A stretch of DNA of 64,000 nt from Chitinimonas sp036961565 (GTDB taxonomy: Bacteria > Pseudomonadota > Gammaproteobacteria > Burkholderiales > Chitinimonadaceae), in contig NZ_JBAMDD010000016.1 of assembly GCF_036961565.1 (NCBI RefSeq), positions 34,408-98,407 of the forward strand, read 5' to 3'. The stretch's first letter is position 1; each line of letters starts with the position of its first letter. The notes beneath the pieces were generated by a model. The model was not told where the DNA came from, ran no database searches, and saw nothing but the letters and a program-made list of their open reading frames with translations. Below are positions 1 through 9,398 of the stretch, piece by piece. Both the position numbers and the translations under genes were made by a program.

Positions 1-1
1 C

Positions 2-130
2 CGCGACGTGATTGCCTTCCCCAAGACCCAGCGTGCCCAGTGCCTGCTGACCCAGGCGCCCAACAGCGTGGACGAAAAGCAATTGCGTGAGTTGCACATC
101 AAGCTGCGCAACACCCCGCAAGTGGCTTGA
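2..130 (+). CDS. aspS: Aspartyl-tRNA synthetase, C-terminal end (partial)
   Basis: The frame is open from the window edge and ends at TGA 128-130, giving 42 residues that end in LRNTPQVA. The segment RDVIAFPKTQRAQC followed by a VDEKQLRELHI stretch is the conserved C-terminal end of bacterial aspartyl-tRNA synthetases, which charge tRNA-Asp in the cytoplasm. The start and catalytic core lie outside the window. A strong intrinsic terminator begins 22 nt after the stop, so aspS ends its transcription unit here. The family call is firm despite the short length. Confidence 0.92.
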   Translation, partial: RDVIAFPKTQRAQCLLTQAPNSVDEKQLRELHIKLRNTPQVA

Positions 131-151
131 TCGCCAGCTGCAGGCAACAGG

Positions 152-177
152 ACGGGACGCTCAGGCGTCCCGTTTTT
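152..177 (+). terminator. Intrinsic terminator of aspS
   Basis: A perfect 9-bp stem (acgggacgc / gcgtcccgt, 152-160 and 165-173) with the four-base loop tcag is followed by a run of T. It lies just downstream of the aspS stop. Confidence 0.9.
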
Positions 178-201
178 GCATCTGTCTCGGAGAATTCCTG
201 C

Positions 202-357
202 GTGCTGCCTAGGGTGACGCTCAATCATCTTTACCTCTATCTGGACCAGGCCACCCGCGATGCCATCGTGGCGTCGCCCTTCATGCGTCAGGAGTTTGCC
301 GTGCTGACGGTCAATACCGCTGCGATGGACGATGGCAGGCAGTGGACAGGCGCCTAG
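202..357 (+). pseudogene. N-terminal remnant of a DUF5829-like gene
   Basis: A short frame can start at GTG 202, with a GGAGA-like ribosome-binding site about 8 nt upstream. It reads VTLNHLYLYLDQATRDAI, then a SPFMRQEFA and a DGRQWTG segment. This resembles the beginning of the DUF5829 family (an LNHxYV.LD..T..AI..S.F..EFA pattern followed by a DG..WTG region). It stops after 51 residues, exactly where the converging oxygenase gene is also cut. I read it as the 5' remnant of a longer gene whose 3' part was deleted. The family match is from memory and not proven; a short real protein is less likely. Confidence 0.5.
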
Positions 358-995
358 CCTGCATCCTTGTGGGCGCCCACGCCTTGATCGTCCCGGGTCT
401 GCTCACGGCCGGGGTAGCGTATCAGCTTGAGATGCTGAAAAGCCCCTTCTGCCACCGAGGCATCAAAGGCCGTGGCTGGCTGGCCCAGCGCCAGCGCAAA
501 AGCTTGCAGCAACTGTTGGCTCAGCTTGCGCAGGCTCTCTTGCCATGTGAGGACAATGCCACGCATGGCGGGCAGTGCTGTGGGCCATTGATTGGGGCCC
601 TGTAGCCGGAGCCAGGGCTGGTCTTGGGCAATGCTGCTGAGTGCGATGGCCTCCTCCATCAGATCGAACTGCTCGCGCCAATCCTGTTTACCCAGCGTCA
701 GCTCGCTGCCTATCTGGGTGTAACCCCGGAAGTGGGGCGAGTTGACCATGCTGACGCCATGCTTGGCCGCTGCAGGCAGGTTGAAGAACTGCCTGCTGAC
801 TGCCAATACCTGCTGCTGCAGTGCGGGGTCTATGCCATGGCCGGTCAGGTAGAAGAAACCGATCTCATGTGCCGCCCGGCGAAGCTGATCGAGGAAGGCC
901 TGCCTGGCGGGCTCTGCGGCATGAAAGTGGCTGAAGTCTAGTACCAGCAGGCTAGGCGTGGATAGTGCGGGTTCGGCTGGCTGATATGTAAGCAT
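354..995 (-). pseudogene. Truncated isopenicillin-N-synthase-like 2OG-Fe(II) oxygenase
   Basis: 213 residues begin MLTYQPAEPAL and carry the N-terminal dioxygenase domain (FLDQLRRAAHEIGFFYLTGHGI) and the start of the 2-oxoglutarate/Fe(II) core. Family members usually have about 310-350 residues. This frame ends at GVGAHKDAG, directly after the first two iron ligands (His209 and Asp211). The second histidine, the 2-oxoglutarate-binding arginine and most of the jelly-roll are therefore missing, and the product should be inactive. The break coincides with the break in the DUF5829-like remnant, which points to a deletion joining two convergent genes. The upstream region 1010-1070 is AT-rich and may hold its promoter. 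Confidence 0.85.
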
Positions 996-1201
996 ATGGG
1001 ACTGTGTAGCAAGCGTTGTTTATTCCAAAATGCAATACAAAACAAATTAAAATAACAAAAAGGTCTATTGATTGCGTGCCAAGGCGACGCATGTGCATAA
1101 AGTGACACATACGCTTGCTCGGCTAGGGGGATATCTGGTGTGCGCTAGGCTGAACGGAAGGGGTGAGGCAACCTCGCTGCGCTTGGACAGGGCTGCCAGG
1201 T

Positions 1202-2242
1202 TCAGTCTGTCCAGCGGAACAGCGCGTCGCCAAAGTCCAGGGTGGACTTTTGTCCTATGTGCTCGCCGTTCTCAGCCAACCAATTGCTGGCGACGTCGAA
1301 GCCGATATCGTGCAGCAGTTCGAAGAAGGCCCATTCGGTATTCATCTTGCTGGAAGCCGACATGCGTTCCAGGCAGGATTCGCCGTGGATGAGGTGCACG
1401 TTCAGTTCGCGGTAGCGCTCATCCAGTACCTCATTGCGGCGGGCCAGCCTGCCCAGCAGGGCAACGCCCCGCAGTTCCTTGATCAGGCTGGCATTGAAGG
1501 TGATCTCGTTGATGCGGTTCAGGATGGCACGGGTGTCTTCTGGCACTTCGTCGCGCTGCAAGGGGTTGACTTGGACGATCAGTAAGTCATCGGCACGGGT
1601 ATCGTGTATCAGGGGGAAGAGCGAAGGATTGCCGGTGTAGCCACCATCCCAATAGGCTTCGCCGTCGATTTCCACCGCCTGGAACAGGTAGGGCAGGCAG
1701 GCCGAAGCCATGACCGTATCGGCGGTCAACTCCTTGCGCTCGAACACCCGCGCAGCGCCCGAACGCACGTTGGTGGCCGTGACAAACAGCTTGAGCTGCC
1801 GGCTGCTGCGCAAACGCTCGAAATCCACGGCGTCTTCCAGCAGGTTGCGCAGCGGATTGATATTGAGCGGGTTGATGTCGTAAGGCGACACCAGATGCGA
1901 CATCATGTCGAACAAGGCGTAATAGGGCGAGGAATCCAGACTCCAACGGCCAAACAGTACATCCCAAGGAGTACGCTTGAAGGGAGACAGCAAACCCAGA
2001 TTGCTGACCCCGCGCCAAAAGTTGGCCAGTGCGGCTATCGCACCATCCCGGCCATCCTTGGCCAGGCCATCTGCCAGCACCACCGCATTCATGGCGCCGG
2101 CACTGGTGCCGCTGATGCCGACAATGTCGAGTTCCTGTTCCTGCAGCAGCCGGTGTAATACCCCCCAGGTAAATGCACCATGGGCTCCTCCGCCTTGCAG
2201 GCCGAGATCGATTTTCTTACGCTTGGTGGTGGTCGTAGTCAT
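1202..2242 (-). CDS. Patatin-like phospholipase family protein
   Basis: 346 residues starting at ATG 2242 (MTTTTTKRKK); the frame runs further upstream, but that part has no family similarity. The patatin fold is visible in order: oxyanion glycine loop GLQGGGAHGAF (14-24), nucleophile elbow GTSAG with Ser47, and catalytic Asp199 in YWDGGY. Such proteins are Ser-Asp dyad acyl hydrolases acting on phospholipids or other lipid esters. No signal peptide or membrane segment is seen, so it is probably cytoplasmic. It stands alone, back to back with the GFA gene. The substrate cannot be told from the sequence. Confidence 0.9.
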   Translation of the reverse strand: MTTTTTKRKKIDLGLQGGGAHGAFTWGVLHRLLQEQELDIVGISGTSAGAMNAVVLADGLAKDGRDGAIAALANFWRGVSNLGLLSPFKRTPWDVLFGRWSLDSSPYYALFDMMSHLVSPYDINPLNINPLRNLLEDAVDFERLRSSRQLKLFVTATNVRSGAARVFERKELTADTVMASACLPYLFQAVEIDGEAYWDGGYTGNPSLFPLIHDTRADDLLIVQVNPLQRDEVPEDTRAILNRINEITFNASLIKELRGVALLGRLARRNEVLDERYRELNVHLIHGESCLERMSASSKMNTEWAFFELLHDIGFDVASNWLAENGEHIGQKSTLDFGDALFRWTD

Positions 2243-2377
2243 GGTGGCGGCTAGGTCAGGGTAGAGGGGAATCGAAGCGCGGCGGCTGGCATGATGCAGG
2301 GTCGCTACCCAATATACACCGAGCCGTGACTGCCGGATGCCTGCCAGGACTGGGTGTGTCCTGTGGGGGCATGGGTA

Positions 2378-2406
2378 CTGACCTTGGTAGCCACTGCCGC
2401 TATCAT
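2378..2406 (+). promoter_or_regulatory. Candidate sigma-70 promoter of the GFA gene
   Basis: CTGACC (2378-2383), a 17-bp spacer and TATCAT (2401-2406) match the -35 and -10 consensus at 4/6 and 5/6. They lie 33 bp before the ATG of the GFA gene. This is by-eye evidence only. Confidence 0.45.
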
Positions 2407-2438
2407 CCTGCCATTTTCCTCGAGGAGGGTTAAACCCC

Positions 2439-2834
2439 ATGTCCCAGCGTCTGGCATCCTGCAGTTGCGGTCAGCTCACGGCCATGGTCGTCGGCGAACC
2501 CGTGCGCGTCTCCATCTGCCACTGCCTGGCCTGCCAGCGCAGAACGGGCAGTGTCTTTGGCCAGCAGGCCAGATTCCTTCGCGAGCAGGTAGTGTTTGCC
2601 GGCGCCTCGACCGAGTATGTGCGGGTCGGGGATGAAGGCTCACACGTCCGGTTCCACTTTTGCCCCCATTGCGGCGCCACGGTCTACTACGAGCTGGGTG
2701 GGCTGGATGCGTACCTTGCCATTCCTGTTGGCGCATTCGCCGATCCGGGCTTCCCCGCGCCCAGTGTCTCCGTCTATGAGGAGCGCATGCACAGCTGGGT
2801 TGTGCCGCCAGCTGATGCGGAGCACATACGCTAA
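2439..2834 (+). CDS. GFA (CENP-V/glutathione-dependent formaldehyde-activating) family protein
   Basis: 131 residues; ATG 2439 has a strong GAGGAGG site 10 nt upstream. The zinc-binding cysteines of the GFA fold are all present: CSCG (8-11), CHCLAC (27-32) and CPHCG (75-79). The family is named after a glutathione-dependent formaldehyde-activating enzyme, but most bacterial members have no proven reaction, so only the fold is assigned. Length is typical. It is monocistronic, divergent from the patatin gene, with a candidate promoter at 2378-2406. Confidence 0.88.
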   Translation: MSQRLASCSCGQLTAMVVGEPVRVSICHCLACQRRTGSVFGQQARFLREQVVFAGASTEYVRVGDEGSHVRFHFCPHCGATVYYELGGLDAYLAIPVGAFADPGFPAPSVSVYEERMHSWVVPPADAEHIR

Positions 2835-2920
2835 GCAGCCCACTATGGACGGCGCCTAAAACGGTAATCGTGCGCAAACACCGCCATGGGGAGCGACCGG
2901 ATATTGCGTTGTCAGGCGCT

Positions 2921-2929
2921 TGCTATACT
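2921..2929 (+). promoter_or_regulatory. Extended -10 promoter element before the YiaA gene
   Basis: TGCTATACT is an extended -10 (TGn plus a TATAAT-like hexamer, 2924-2929); the -35 region is poor. Transcription from about 2936 would give a leader of about 117 nt before the ATG at 3053. In the leader, GCCAGC (2978-2983) can pair with GCTGGC upstream (2953-2958) or downstream (2986-2991). Confidence 0.4.
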
Positions 2930-3052
2930 ATGCCGACTGAATAAACCATCAGGCTGGCGCTGCGTTTTACTGCACAAGCCAGCGGGCTGGCACCTTGCGC
3001 GTCGCGAGGGTGTGGGCCGGGTGAACAATCAAACAAGGATAAGGGAGAGCGC

Positions 3053-3496
3053 ATGAAACCTCAGTTGCAACGTCCTACTGCAGCCTTTGTCGGCGCAGCC
3101 TGGGTGGCCCTGTTTGTGGGCGCGGGTACCTATATGGCCGGCTTGTGGAATGCCGCCATGCAGCTCAACGAGAAGGGTTACTACTTCGTGATCCTGATGT
3201 ACGGCTTGTTCTCGGCCGTATCCCTGCAAAAAACCGTGCGTGACCGCATGGAAGGCATCCCCGCGACGGGGCTTTACTTCGGCCTGTGCTGGGTGTCGGT
3301 GGGCTTGTCGTTGCTGCTGCTGGCAGTGGGCTTGTGGAACGCTACGCTGGCCCCAGCCGAAAAAGGCTTCTACGCCATGGCTTACATACTGAGCCTGTTT
3401 GCCGCAGTGACTGTACAGAAGAACGTGCGCGACGTTGCCTTGCTGCAAGGCGGTACCACCCCCATAGGCGATACCCGACCGCAGCCGCTGGAGTAG
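3053..3496 (+). CDS. yiaA: YiaA/YiaB family inner-membrane protein
   Basis: 147 residues with a GGGAGAG ribosome-binding site before ATG 3053. The protein is an internal duplication: each half has two hydrophobic segments (about 9-30 and 40-58, then 76-98 and 106-122). Each half also has matching motifs, GLWNAAMQLNEKGYY with LQKTVRD in the first and GLWNATLAPAEKGFY with VQKNVRD in the second. This is the double YiaAB two-helix domain architecture of E. coli YiaA, an inner-membrane protein of unknown role. It stands alone, followed by a terminator. Confidence 0.88.
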   Translation: MKPQLQRPTAAFVGAAWVALFVGAGTYMAGLWNAAMQLNEKGYYFVILMYGLFSAVSLQKTVRDRMEGIPATGLYFGLCWVSVGLSLLLLAVGLWNATLAPAEKGFYAMAYILSLFAAVTVQKNVRDVALLQGGTTPIGDTRPQPLE

Positions 3497-3521
3497 CTTG
3501 GCCTGTGGGACGGAAAACAAG

Positions 3522-3554
3522 AAAGCCACTCGATGAGTGGCTTTTGCGTTTTTT
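3522..3554 (+). terminator. Intrinsic terminator after the YiaA gene
   Basis: A 10-bp stem aaagccactc / gagtggcttt (3522-3531, 3535-3544) with a 3-nt loop is followed by TTGCGTTTTTT, 25 nt after the stop codon. Confidence 0.88.
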
Positions 3555-3770
3555 GTTTCTGAGTGATCGAAGCCGGAGCGGCGCACTTCACTGGATCCAA
3601 GTCAGGTAAGAACCGTAGCGGGCTATTTCTGCTGCGCCGGAGGCAATGCCGCTATGCCGTGCTGCGCAGGCACCTAAAGCTAGTTGGGAGGCGGGCGCTG
3701 CAGGTCGGCTCTGGGGCGCCAATCAAGCCGGGATGGAGGATTCTCCGTTGTCACTTAGTTGGCGAGGGAA
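3555..3770. other. Intergenic stretch with no recognised feature
   Basis: About 215 bp between the YiaA-gene terminator and the tRNA-Thr terminator. I see no convincing gene, repeat or promoter on either strand. Confidence 0.6.
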
Positions 3771-3804
3771 TGAGAAAAGGGCCTAGCCTTGCGGCTAAGC
3801 CCTT
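3771..3804 (-). terminator. Terminator downstream of tRNA-Thr
   Basis: Read on the minus strand, an 11-bp stem (aagggcttagc / gctaggccctt, one G-T pair) encloses a 6-nt loop and is followed by a short pyrimidine-rich tract. It lies 7 nt beyond the CCA end of the tRNA. Confidence 0.75.
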
Positions 3805-3811
3805 GATTCTG

Positions 3812-3887
3812 TGGTGCCGGAGATAGGAGTCGAACCTACGACCTTCGCATTACGAATGCGCTGCTCTACCAACTGAGCTACACCGGC
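3812..3887 (-). tRNA. tRNA-Thr (anticodon CGU)
   Basis: A 76-nt cloverleaf including an encoded CCA: acceptor GCCGGTG / CTCCGGC, D arm GCTC-AGTTGGTA-GAGC, anticodon arm GCGCA-TTCGTAA-TGCGA, and T arm GTAGG-TTCGACT-CCTAT. The anticodon CGT reads ACG threonine codons, and the body closely resembles E. coli tRNA-Thr. Acceptor pair 6-67 appears as T-T, a mismatch in an otherwise regular stem. It has its own promoter (3921-3949) and terminator, so it is a separate unit from the tRNA upstream. Confidence 0.95.
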
Positions 3888-3920
3888 ACTTGAGCTGTGT
3901 TAGCTCACATACAGCCCGCT

Positions 3921-3949
3921 AGTATAGCGATGCTGGGGCGGATTGTGAA
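3921..3949 (-). promoter_or_regulatory. Sigma-70 promoter of tRNA-Thr
   Basis: On the minus strand TTCACA (3944-3949), a 17-bp spacer and TATACT (3921-3926) lie about 34 bp upstream of the tRNA 5' end. Spacing and hexamers fit a strong housekeeping promoter. Confidence 0.75.
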
Positions 3950-4028
3950 TATGCTTTTGCGAGTTTATGGCGGGCTAGTGGGGCTGCCGCTGGCGGGTTG
4001 TGGCTTGGTTGGGTAGGGCTGGACGTAA

Positions 4029-4060
4029 CAAAGGCCTGTGTCTTGCGACACAGGCCTTTG
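4029..4060 (-). terminator. Terminator of the rpoD-tRNA transcript
   Basis: A perfect 14-bp stem (caaaggcctgtgtc / gacacaggcctttg) closed by the loop GCAA when read on the minus strand. It is 7 nt past the CCA end of the tRNA and probably ends both the tRNA and the whole leftward operon. Confidence 0.88.
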
Positions 4061-4067
4061 AGACTAC

Positions 4068-4144
4068 TGGTGGGCCCGCACGGACTTGAACCGTGGACCA
4101 AAGGATTATGAGTCCTCTGCTCTAACCAACTGAGCTACAGGCCC
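4068..4144 (-). tRNA. tRNA with CAU anticodon, most likely tRNA-Ile2
   Basis: A 77-nt cloverleaf with encoded CCA: acceptor GGGCCTG, D arm GCTC..GAGC, anticodon loop CTCATAA, T arm CACGG-TTCAAGT-CCGTG. CAU can belong to initiator Met, elongator Met or Ile2, in which the C is modified to lysidine by TilS. The acceptor has C4-G69 and C5-G68, TilS identity pairs found in E. coli Ile2 and not in elongator Met, and the TTCAAGT loop also resembles Ile2. Its 5' end lies only 9 nt after the rpoD stop codon, so it is probably cut from the rpoD transcript or driven from within rpoD. Elongator Met is the alternative. Confidence 0.85.
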
Positions 4145-4153
4145 AATAACTTA

Positions 4154-6094
<1,941 letters not shown>

Positions 6095-6129
6095 CTGTGC
6101 TATCTCGATTTGGAACGGGGAAACCGCAA

Positions 6130-6159
6130 ATTGTAACACGGACTACCGGCTTTTGACAG
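6130..6159 (-). promoter_or_regulatory. Candidate internal promoter of rpoD
   Basis: On the minus strand CTGTCA (6154-6159), an 18-bp spacer and TACAAT (6130-6135). Transcription would begin about 28 nt before ATG 6094. The dnaG-rpoD gap (6095-6309) also holds two hairpin-forming repeats (6194-6221 and 6244-6266), which may be processing sites. Confidence 0.55.
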
Positions 6160-6309
6160 GTATTCCGCTAAGGAAAACAGCGACTTCGCACTGCAGGCCC
6201 GAAACACGGGTTGTGGGCCTGGGGCGAAACCGCTGCGCTGCTGGCGATGGCGCCTGACACCATCGCTATTACCACTCAGTTTAGTGTGCTACCCGGTGTT
6301 TTGCCGGAT

Positions 6310-8202
6310 TTATGTCTTGCGTCCCAGCATGGTCAGGCGGCCATATTCTTCGCGCTCTTCCTGGGTCATGCTGCCAAAGTCCAGCCTTGCCAGTTCTGCC
6401 AGCCGCTGTGCCGCCCTGGGTTTTTCCATCATCAGCAGGTAGCGCTCCAGGGCAAACTTCCAGGCCTGACCCAATACTGCATCCTCGCCTTCGCGATAGC
6501 TGTCGCGACTCTTGACGAAGGCCTTGTTCAACACGGCGTGGCTGTCATCGCCGCGCAGCGCTTCCAGCAGGTGCCCGCTGGCAGGGGGCTGGGCCTGCTC
6601 GCAAACGTAGTCCACCAGGCGCACGATGGCTCTTTGGGTGGGGTTTTGCGGGTTGGCGGGCAGTGCCTGCTGCGGCAACTCCAAGGCATACTTGGGGGCG
6701 ACCACCAATAATTGCAAGAGCTCAAAAGCCAGGTCGCGGGTTTCGCGCGGGCCGTCGGGCGGTGGGGCGCCACGGTTTTCCTGGTCGCGGCCTTTCCAAC
6801 TGCCACGCTCACCACTGAAACCCCCGCCGTCCTTGTTCCAGGGCTTCTTCTTGTTGCCCCATTCCTGCTTGTTGGGGCGAGCGGCCTGGCCCTGTTGGGG
6901 GGCGTATGCCACGCCGCCCAGCAACTGGGCTGCCTCGCCACCGTCCATCCCGGCCATTTCGGCCAGCTTCTTGCGCAGCAAGATGCCCAGTGCGGGCGCC
7001 TTGATCTGTTCGACCAGCGGCTTGGCCAGGTGCATCAGCTTGGCCTTGCCTTCGTCGCTATCCAGATCGACCTGGCTGGCCAGTTCGCGGCACATAAAGG
7101 CCACCAGGCCCAGTGCTTCACGCTCGATCAGGGTTTCAAAGGCGTCTTTGCCAAACTCGCGAATATAGCTGTCTGGGTCGTGCTCCTGCGGCAAAAACAA
7201 AAAGGACAGGGTCTTGCCGTCGTTGGCCAGGGCCAGGCTGTTTTCCAGTGCACGCCAGGCGGCGCGGCGGCCGGCTTTATCACCATCGAAGCTGAACACC
7301 ACCTGGTCGGCCAGGCGCATCAGTTTCTTGACGTGTTCTGGCGTGCAGGCAGTGCCCAGGGTGGCGACGCTGTACTCCACGCCAAGCTGCGCCAGTGCCA
7401 CCACGTCCATGTAGCCTTCCACCACCAGTACCCGGTTGCTGGCCCGTATGGCCTGCCGCGCCTGGGGTAGGCCGTATAGTTCCAGGCCCTTTTGGAATAG
7501 GGGGGTTTCGGGGGAGTTGAGGTACTTGGGTTCGCCCTGGTCAATGATGCGGCCGCCAAAACCGATGACCTGGCTTTTGCCATCCATGATGGGAAACACC
7601 ACCCGGTCACGAAAGCGGTCATAGCGGCGTCCGCTATCGGCGTGGTCTATCACCAGGCCTACTTCATTGAGCTGTGCATTGGTGGCGTAATCGCTGAAGC
7701 ACTCGGCCAGGGGGTGCCAGTTGTCGGGCGCGTAGCCCAGGCCGAAGCGGGCGGCAATCTGGCCGCTGAGGCCTCGGCGCTTGAGATAGTCGATGGCTCG
7801 CGGGCTGGCTTTCAGCTGTTCGCGGTAGTAATGCATGGCCCGGGTGTTGAGATCGACCAGGCTGGTTTGCTGGATGCGCCGGGGGGCATCGTTGCTGCGC
7901 CCTTCGCTTTTGGGTAGCTGCATGCCTACCGATTCGGCCAGTTTTTCGACCGCATCCGGAAAGCTCAATCCTTCGTGCTCCATCACAAAGCCAATGGCGG
8001 AGCCATGTACGCCGCAACCAAAGCAGTGATAGAACTGCTTGGTGGGGCTGACGGTGAAGGAGGGCGATTTTTCCTTATGGAAGGGGCAGCAGGCAGCGTA
8101 GTTCTGGCCGGCTTTCTTGAGCGGCAGATAGCGCTCGACCACCTCGACGATATCGAGGCGATTAAGCAGGTCCTGGACGAATTCTTCCGGTATCAAAGCC
8201 AT
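6310..8202 (-). CDS. dnaG: DNA primase DnaG
   Basis: 630 residues. The N-terminal zinc ribbon has CHC2 ligands Cys39, His42, Cys60 and Cys63. The primase core and TOPRIM domain follow (VLVVEGYMDVVAL, then FSFDGDKAGRRAA with acidic metal ligands). A Gly/Pro/Lys-rich linker around residues 435-475 leads to the C-terminal DnaB-binding domain. The enzyme makes RNA primers for replication. It sits between yqeY and rpoD, the classical macromolecular-synthesis arrangement. Length is normal. Confidence 0.97.
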   Translation of the reverse strand: MALIPEEFVQDLLNRLDIVEVVERYLPLKKAGQNYAACCPFHKEKSPSFTVSPTKQFYHCFGCGVHGSAIGFVMEHEGLSFPDAVEKLAESVGMQLPKSEGRSNDAPRRIQQTSLVDLNTRAMHYYREQLKASPRAIDYLKRRGLSGQIAARFGLGYAPDNWHPLAECFSDYATNAQLNEVGLVIDHADSGRRYDRFRDRVVFPIMDGKSQVIGFGGRIIDQGEPKYLNSPETPLFQKGLELYGLPQARQAIRASNRVLVVEGYMDVVALAQLGVEYSVATLGTACTPEHVKKLMRLADQVVFSFDGDKAGRRAAWRALENSLALANDGKTLSFLFLPQEHDPDSYIREFGKDAFETLIEREALGLVAFMCRELASQVDLDSDEGKAKLMHLAKPLVEQIKAPALGILLRKKLAEMAGMDGGEAAQLLGGVAYAPQQGQAARPNKQEWGNKKKPWNKDGGGFSGERGSWKGRDQENRGAPPPDGPRETRDLAFELLQLLVVAPKYALELPQQALPANPQNPTQRAIVRLVDYVCEQAQPPASGHLLEALRGDDSHAVLNKAFVKSRDSYREGEDAVLGQAWKFALERYLLMMEKPRAAQRLAELARLDFGSMTQEEREEYGRLTMLGRKT

Positions 8203-8357
8203 GGGGGTAGCAGCTGTACGGCTGGCGGTAAAGCAGTGTAGGTCACTTCCGGGTGCGGATGTCGCCCACCCTTTGCAGGGTTGGGGCTGCCATCTGGCGC
8301 CATGAGGGATGCCGGGGCCTCCCTCTGGTCATTCCATGGGCTTGCAGTGCGCAGCGA

Positions 8358-8798
8358 TCAGGCCAGGCGGGCTTTGATCAGCGCAGAAACCTTGCTCATG
8401 TCGGCGCGGCCGGCCAGCTTGGGCTTTACCTCGGCCATGATCTTGCCCATGGCGGCAACGGTGGCGCCGTGGGTGGCGATGGCAGCATCCAGGATGGCGG
8501 CGACTTCGGCTTCGTCGGCCTGCTGGGGCATATAGCCTTCCAGTACCACCATCTCGGCTTTTTCGATATCGGCCAGATCCTGCCGCTTGGCGTTCTCATA
8601 CTGGCTGATGGAATCGCGGCGTTGCTTTTGCATTTTGTCGATGATGGCAACGATCTGGTCGTCGCTCAGCTCGATGCGTTCGTCCACTTCCTTCTGCTTC
8701 ATGGCGGCCAGCAGCAGGCGGATGGTACCGAGGCGAGCGGTATCCTTCTCGCGCATGGCAGTTTTCATGTCGTCGGTAATGCGTTGCTTCAGACTCAT
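8358..8798 (-). CDS. yqeY: GatB/YqeY domain-containing protein
   Basis: 146 residues starting MSLKQRITDDMKTAMREKD, the typical YqeY start. The YqeY domain resembles the tail domain of the GatB subunit of tRNA amidotransferase. Free-standing copies are common beside rpsU and dnaG, but their biochemical role is not settled. The gene is second in the leftward operon, separated from rpsU by 250 bp that contain a terminator-like hairpin and from dnaG by 155 bp without an obvious terminator. Confidence 0.93.
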   Translation of the reverse strand: MSLKQRITDDMKTAMREKDTARLGTIRLLLAAMKQKEVDERIELSDDQIVAIIDKMQKQRRDSISQYENAKRQDLADIEKAEMVVLEGYMPQQADEAEVAAILDAAIATHGATVAAMGKIMAEVKPKLAGRADMSKVSALIKARLA

Positions 8799-8952
8799 GG
8801 TGGGCTCTTATCCTGGAGGTTGGGCAGAAGGTAGGGCGGCGGCTGGCGCCGACGCATTGCGACATGGCGCTGCTGAAATCGAAACTGCTGCCAAGGCCGT
8901 GGCCATATCGGCCTTATGCATCGTGCCTCGCTAGGGCGAGGCTTGCCTGCTG

Positions 8953-8989
8953 CGCCCAAAAAACACAAAGCCGCCAGTAAACCGGCGGC
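8953..8989 (-). terminator. Terminator-like hairpin between rpsU and yqeY
   Basis: On the minus strand, stem gccgcc / ggcggc (8984-8989, 8970-8975) with an 8-nt loop is followed by TTTGTGTTTTTT. Its position inside the operon suggests partial termination, which would let rpsU be made in excess over primase and sigma, as described for E. coli. Confidence 0.75.
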
Positions 8990-9048
8990 CCTGAGCGCGT
9001 GTTTCACGAGCCAACGGCACTCGTGTCACGGTACGCGGAAAACGCTGC

Positions 9049-9261
9049 TTAGTAGTACTTCTTCGGCAGCATCTGGCTGCGAATGCGCTTGTAATGGCGC
9101 TTCACAGCGGCAGCGAGCTTACGCTTGCGCTCAGTGGTCGGCTTTTCGTAGAACTCGCGAGCGCGGAGTTCGGTGAGGAGGCCGGTTTTTTCCACTGCGC
9201 GCTTGAAGCGGCGCATGGCTACTTCGAACGGCTCGTTTTCCTTGACGCGTACGTTAGGCAT
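9049..9261 (-). CDS. rpsU: 30S ribosomal protein bS21
   Basis: 70 residues, a full-length match in character to bS21: MPNVRVKENEPFEVAMRRFK start, an FYEKPT segment, and a basic C-terminal half ending RSQMLPKKYY. bS21 is a small-subunit protein near the anti-Shine-Dalgarno region. The gene is first in the leftward operon, with a clear promoter (9319-9348) and a purine-rich ribosome-binding site (AGCAGGAC) upstream. Confidence 0.97.
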   Translation of the reverse strand: MPNVRVKENEPFEVAMRRFKRAVEKTGLLTELRAREFYEKPTTERKRKLAAAVKRHYKRIRSQMLPKKYY

Positions 9262-9318
9262 GAAGATCAGTCCTGCTTTCTAACTGAAAGGGTTAAATAA
9301 AAAATGCTGCGGACTGCG

Positions 9319-9348
9319 ATTCTAGTCCGGTTGGGTGGTGTTTGGCAA
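9319..9348 (-). promoter_or_regulatory. Sigma-70 promoter of the rpsU operon
   Basis: On the minus strand TTGCCA (9343-9348), an 18-bp spacer and TAGAAT (9319-9324), each 5/6 to consensus. The expected start is about 50 nt before the rpsU ATG. Confidence 0.75.
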
Positions 9349-9398
9349 TTAAAAGACTGTTTTTGCGGTGTTTTCTGCTAGCGATATGCTGCCTGCCA

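Noticed and set aside
4068..4144. Calling the CAU tRNA elongator methionine
   Set aside because: The C4-G69 and C5-G68 acceptor pairs and the T-loop fit Ile2 better; kept only as an alternative.
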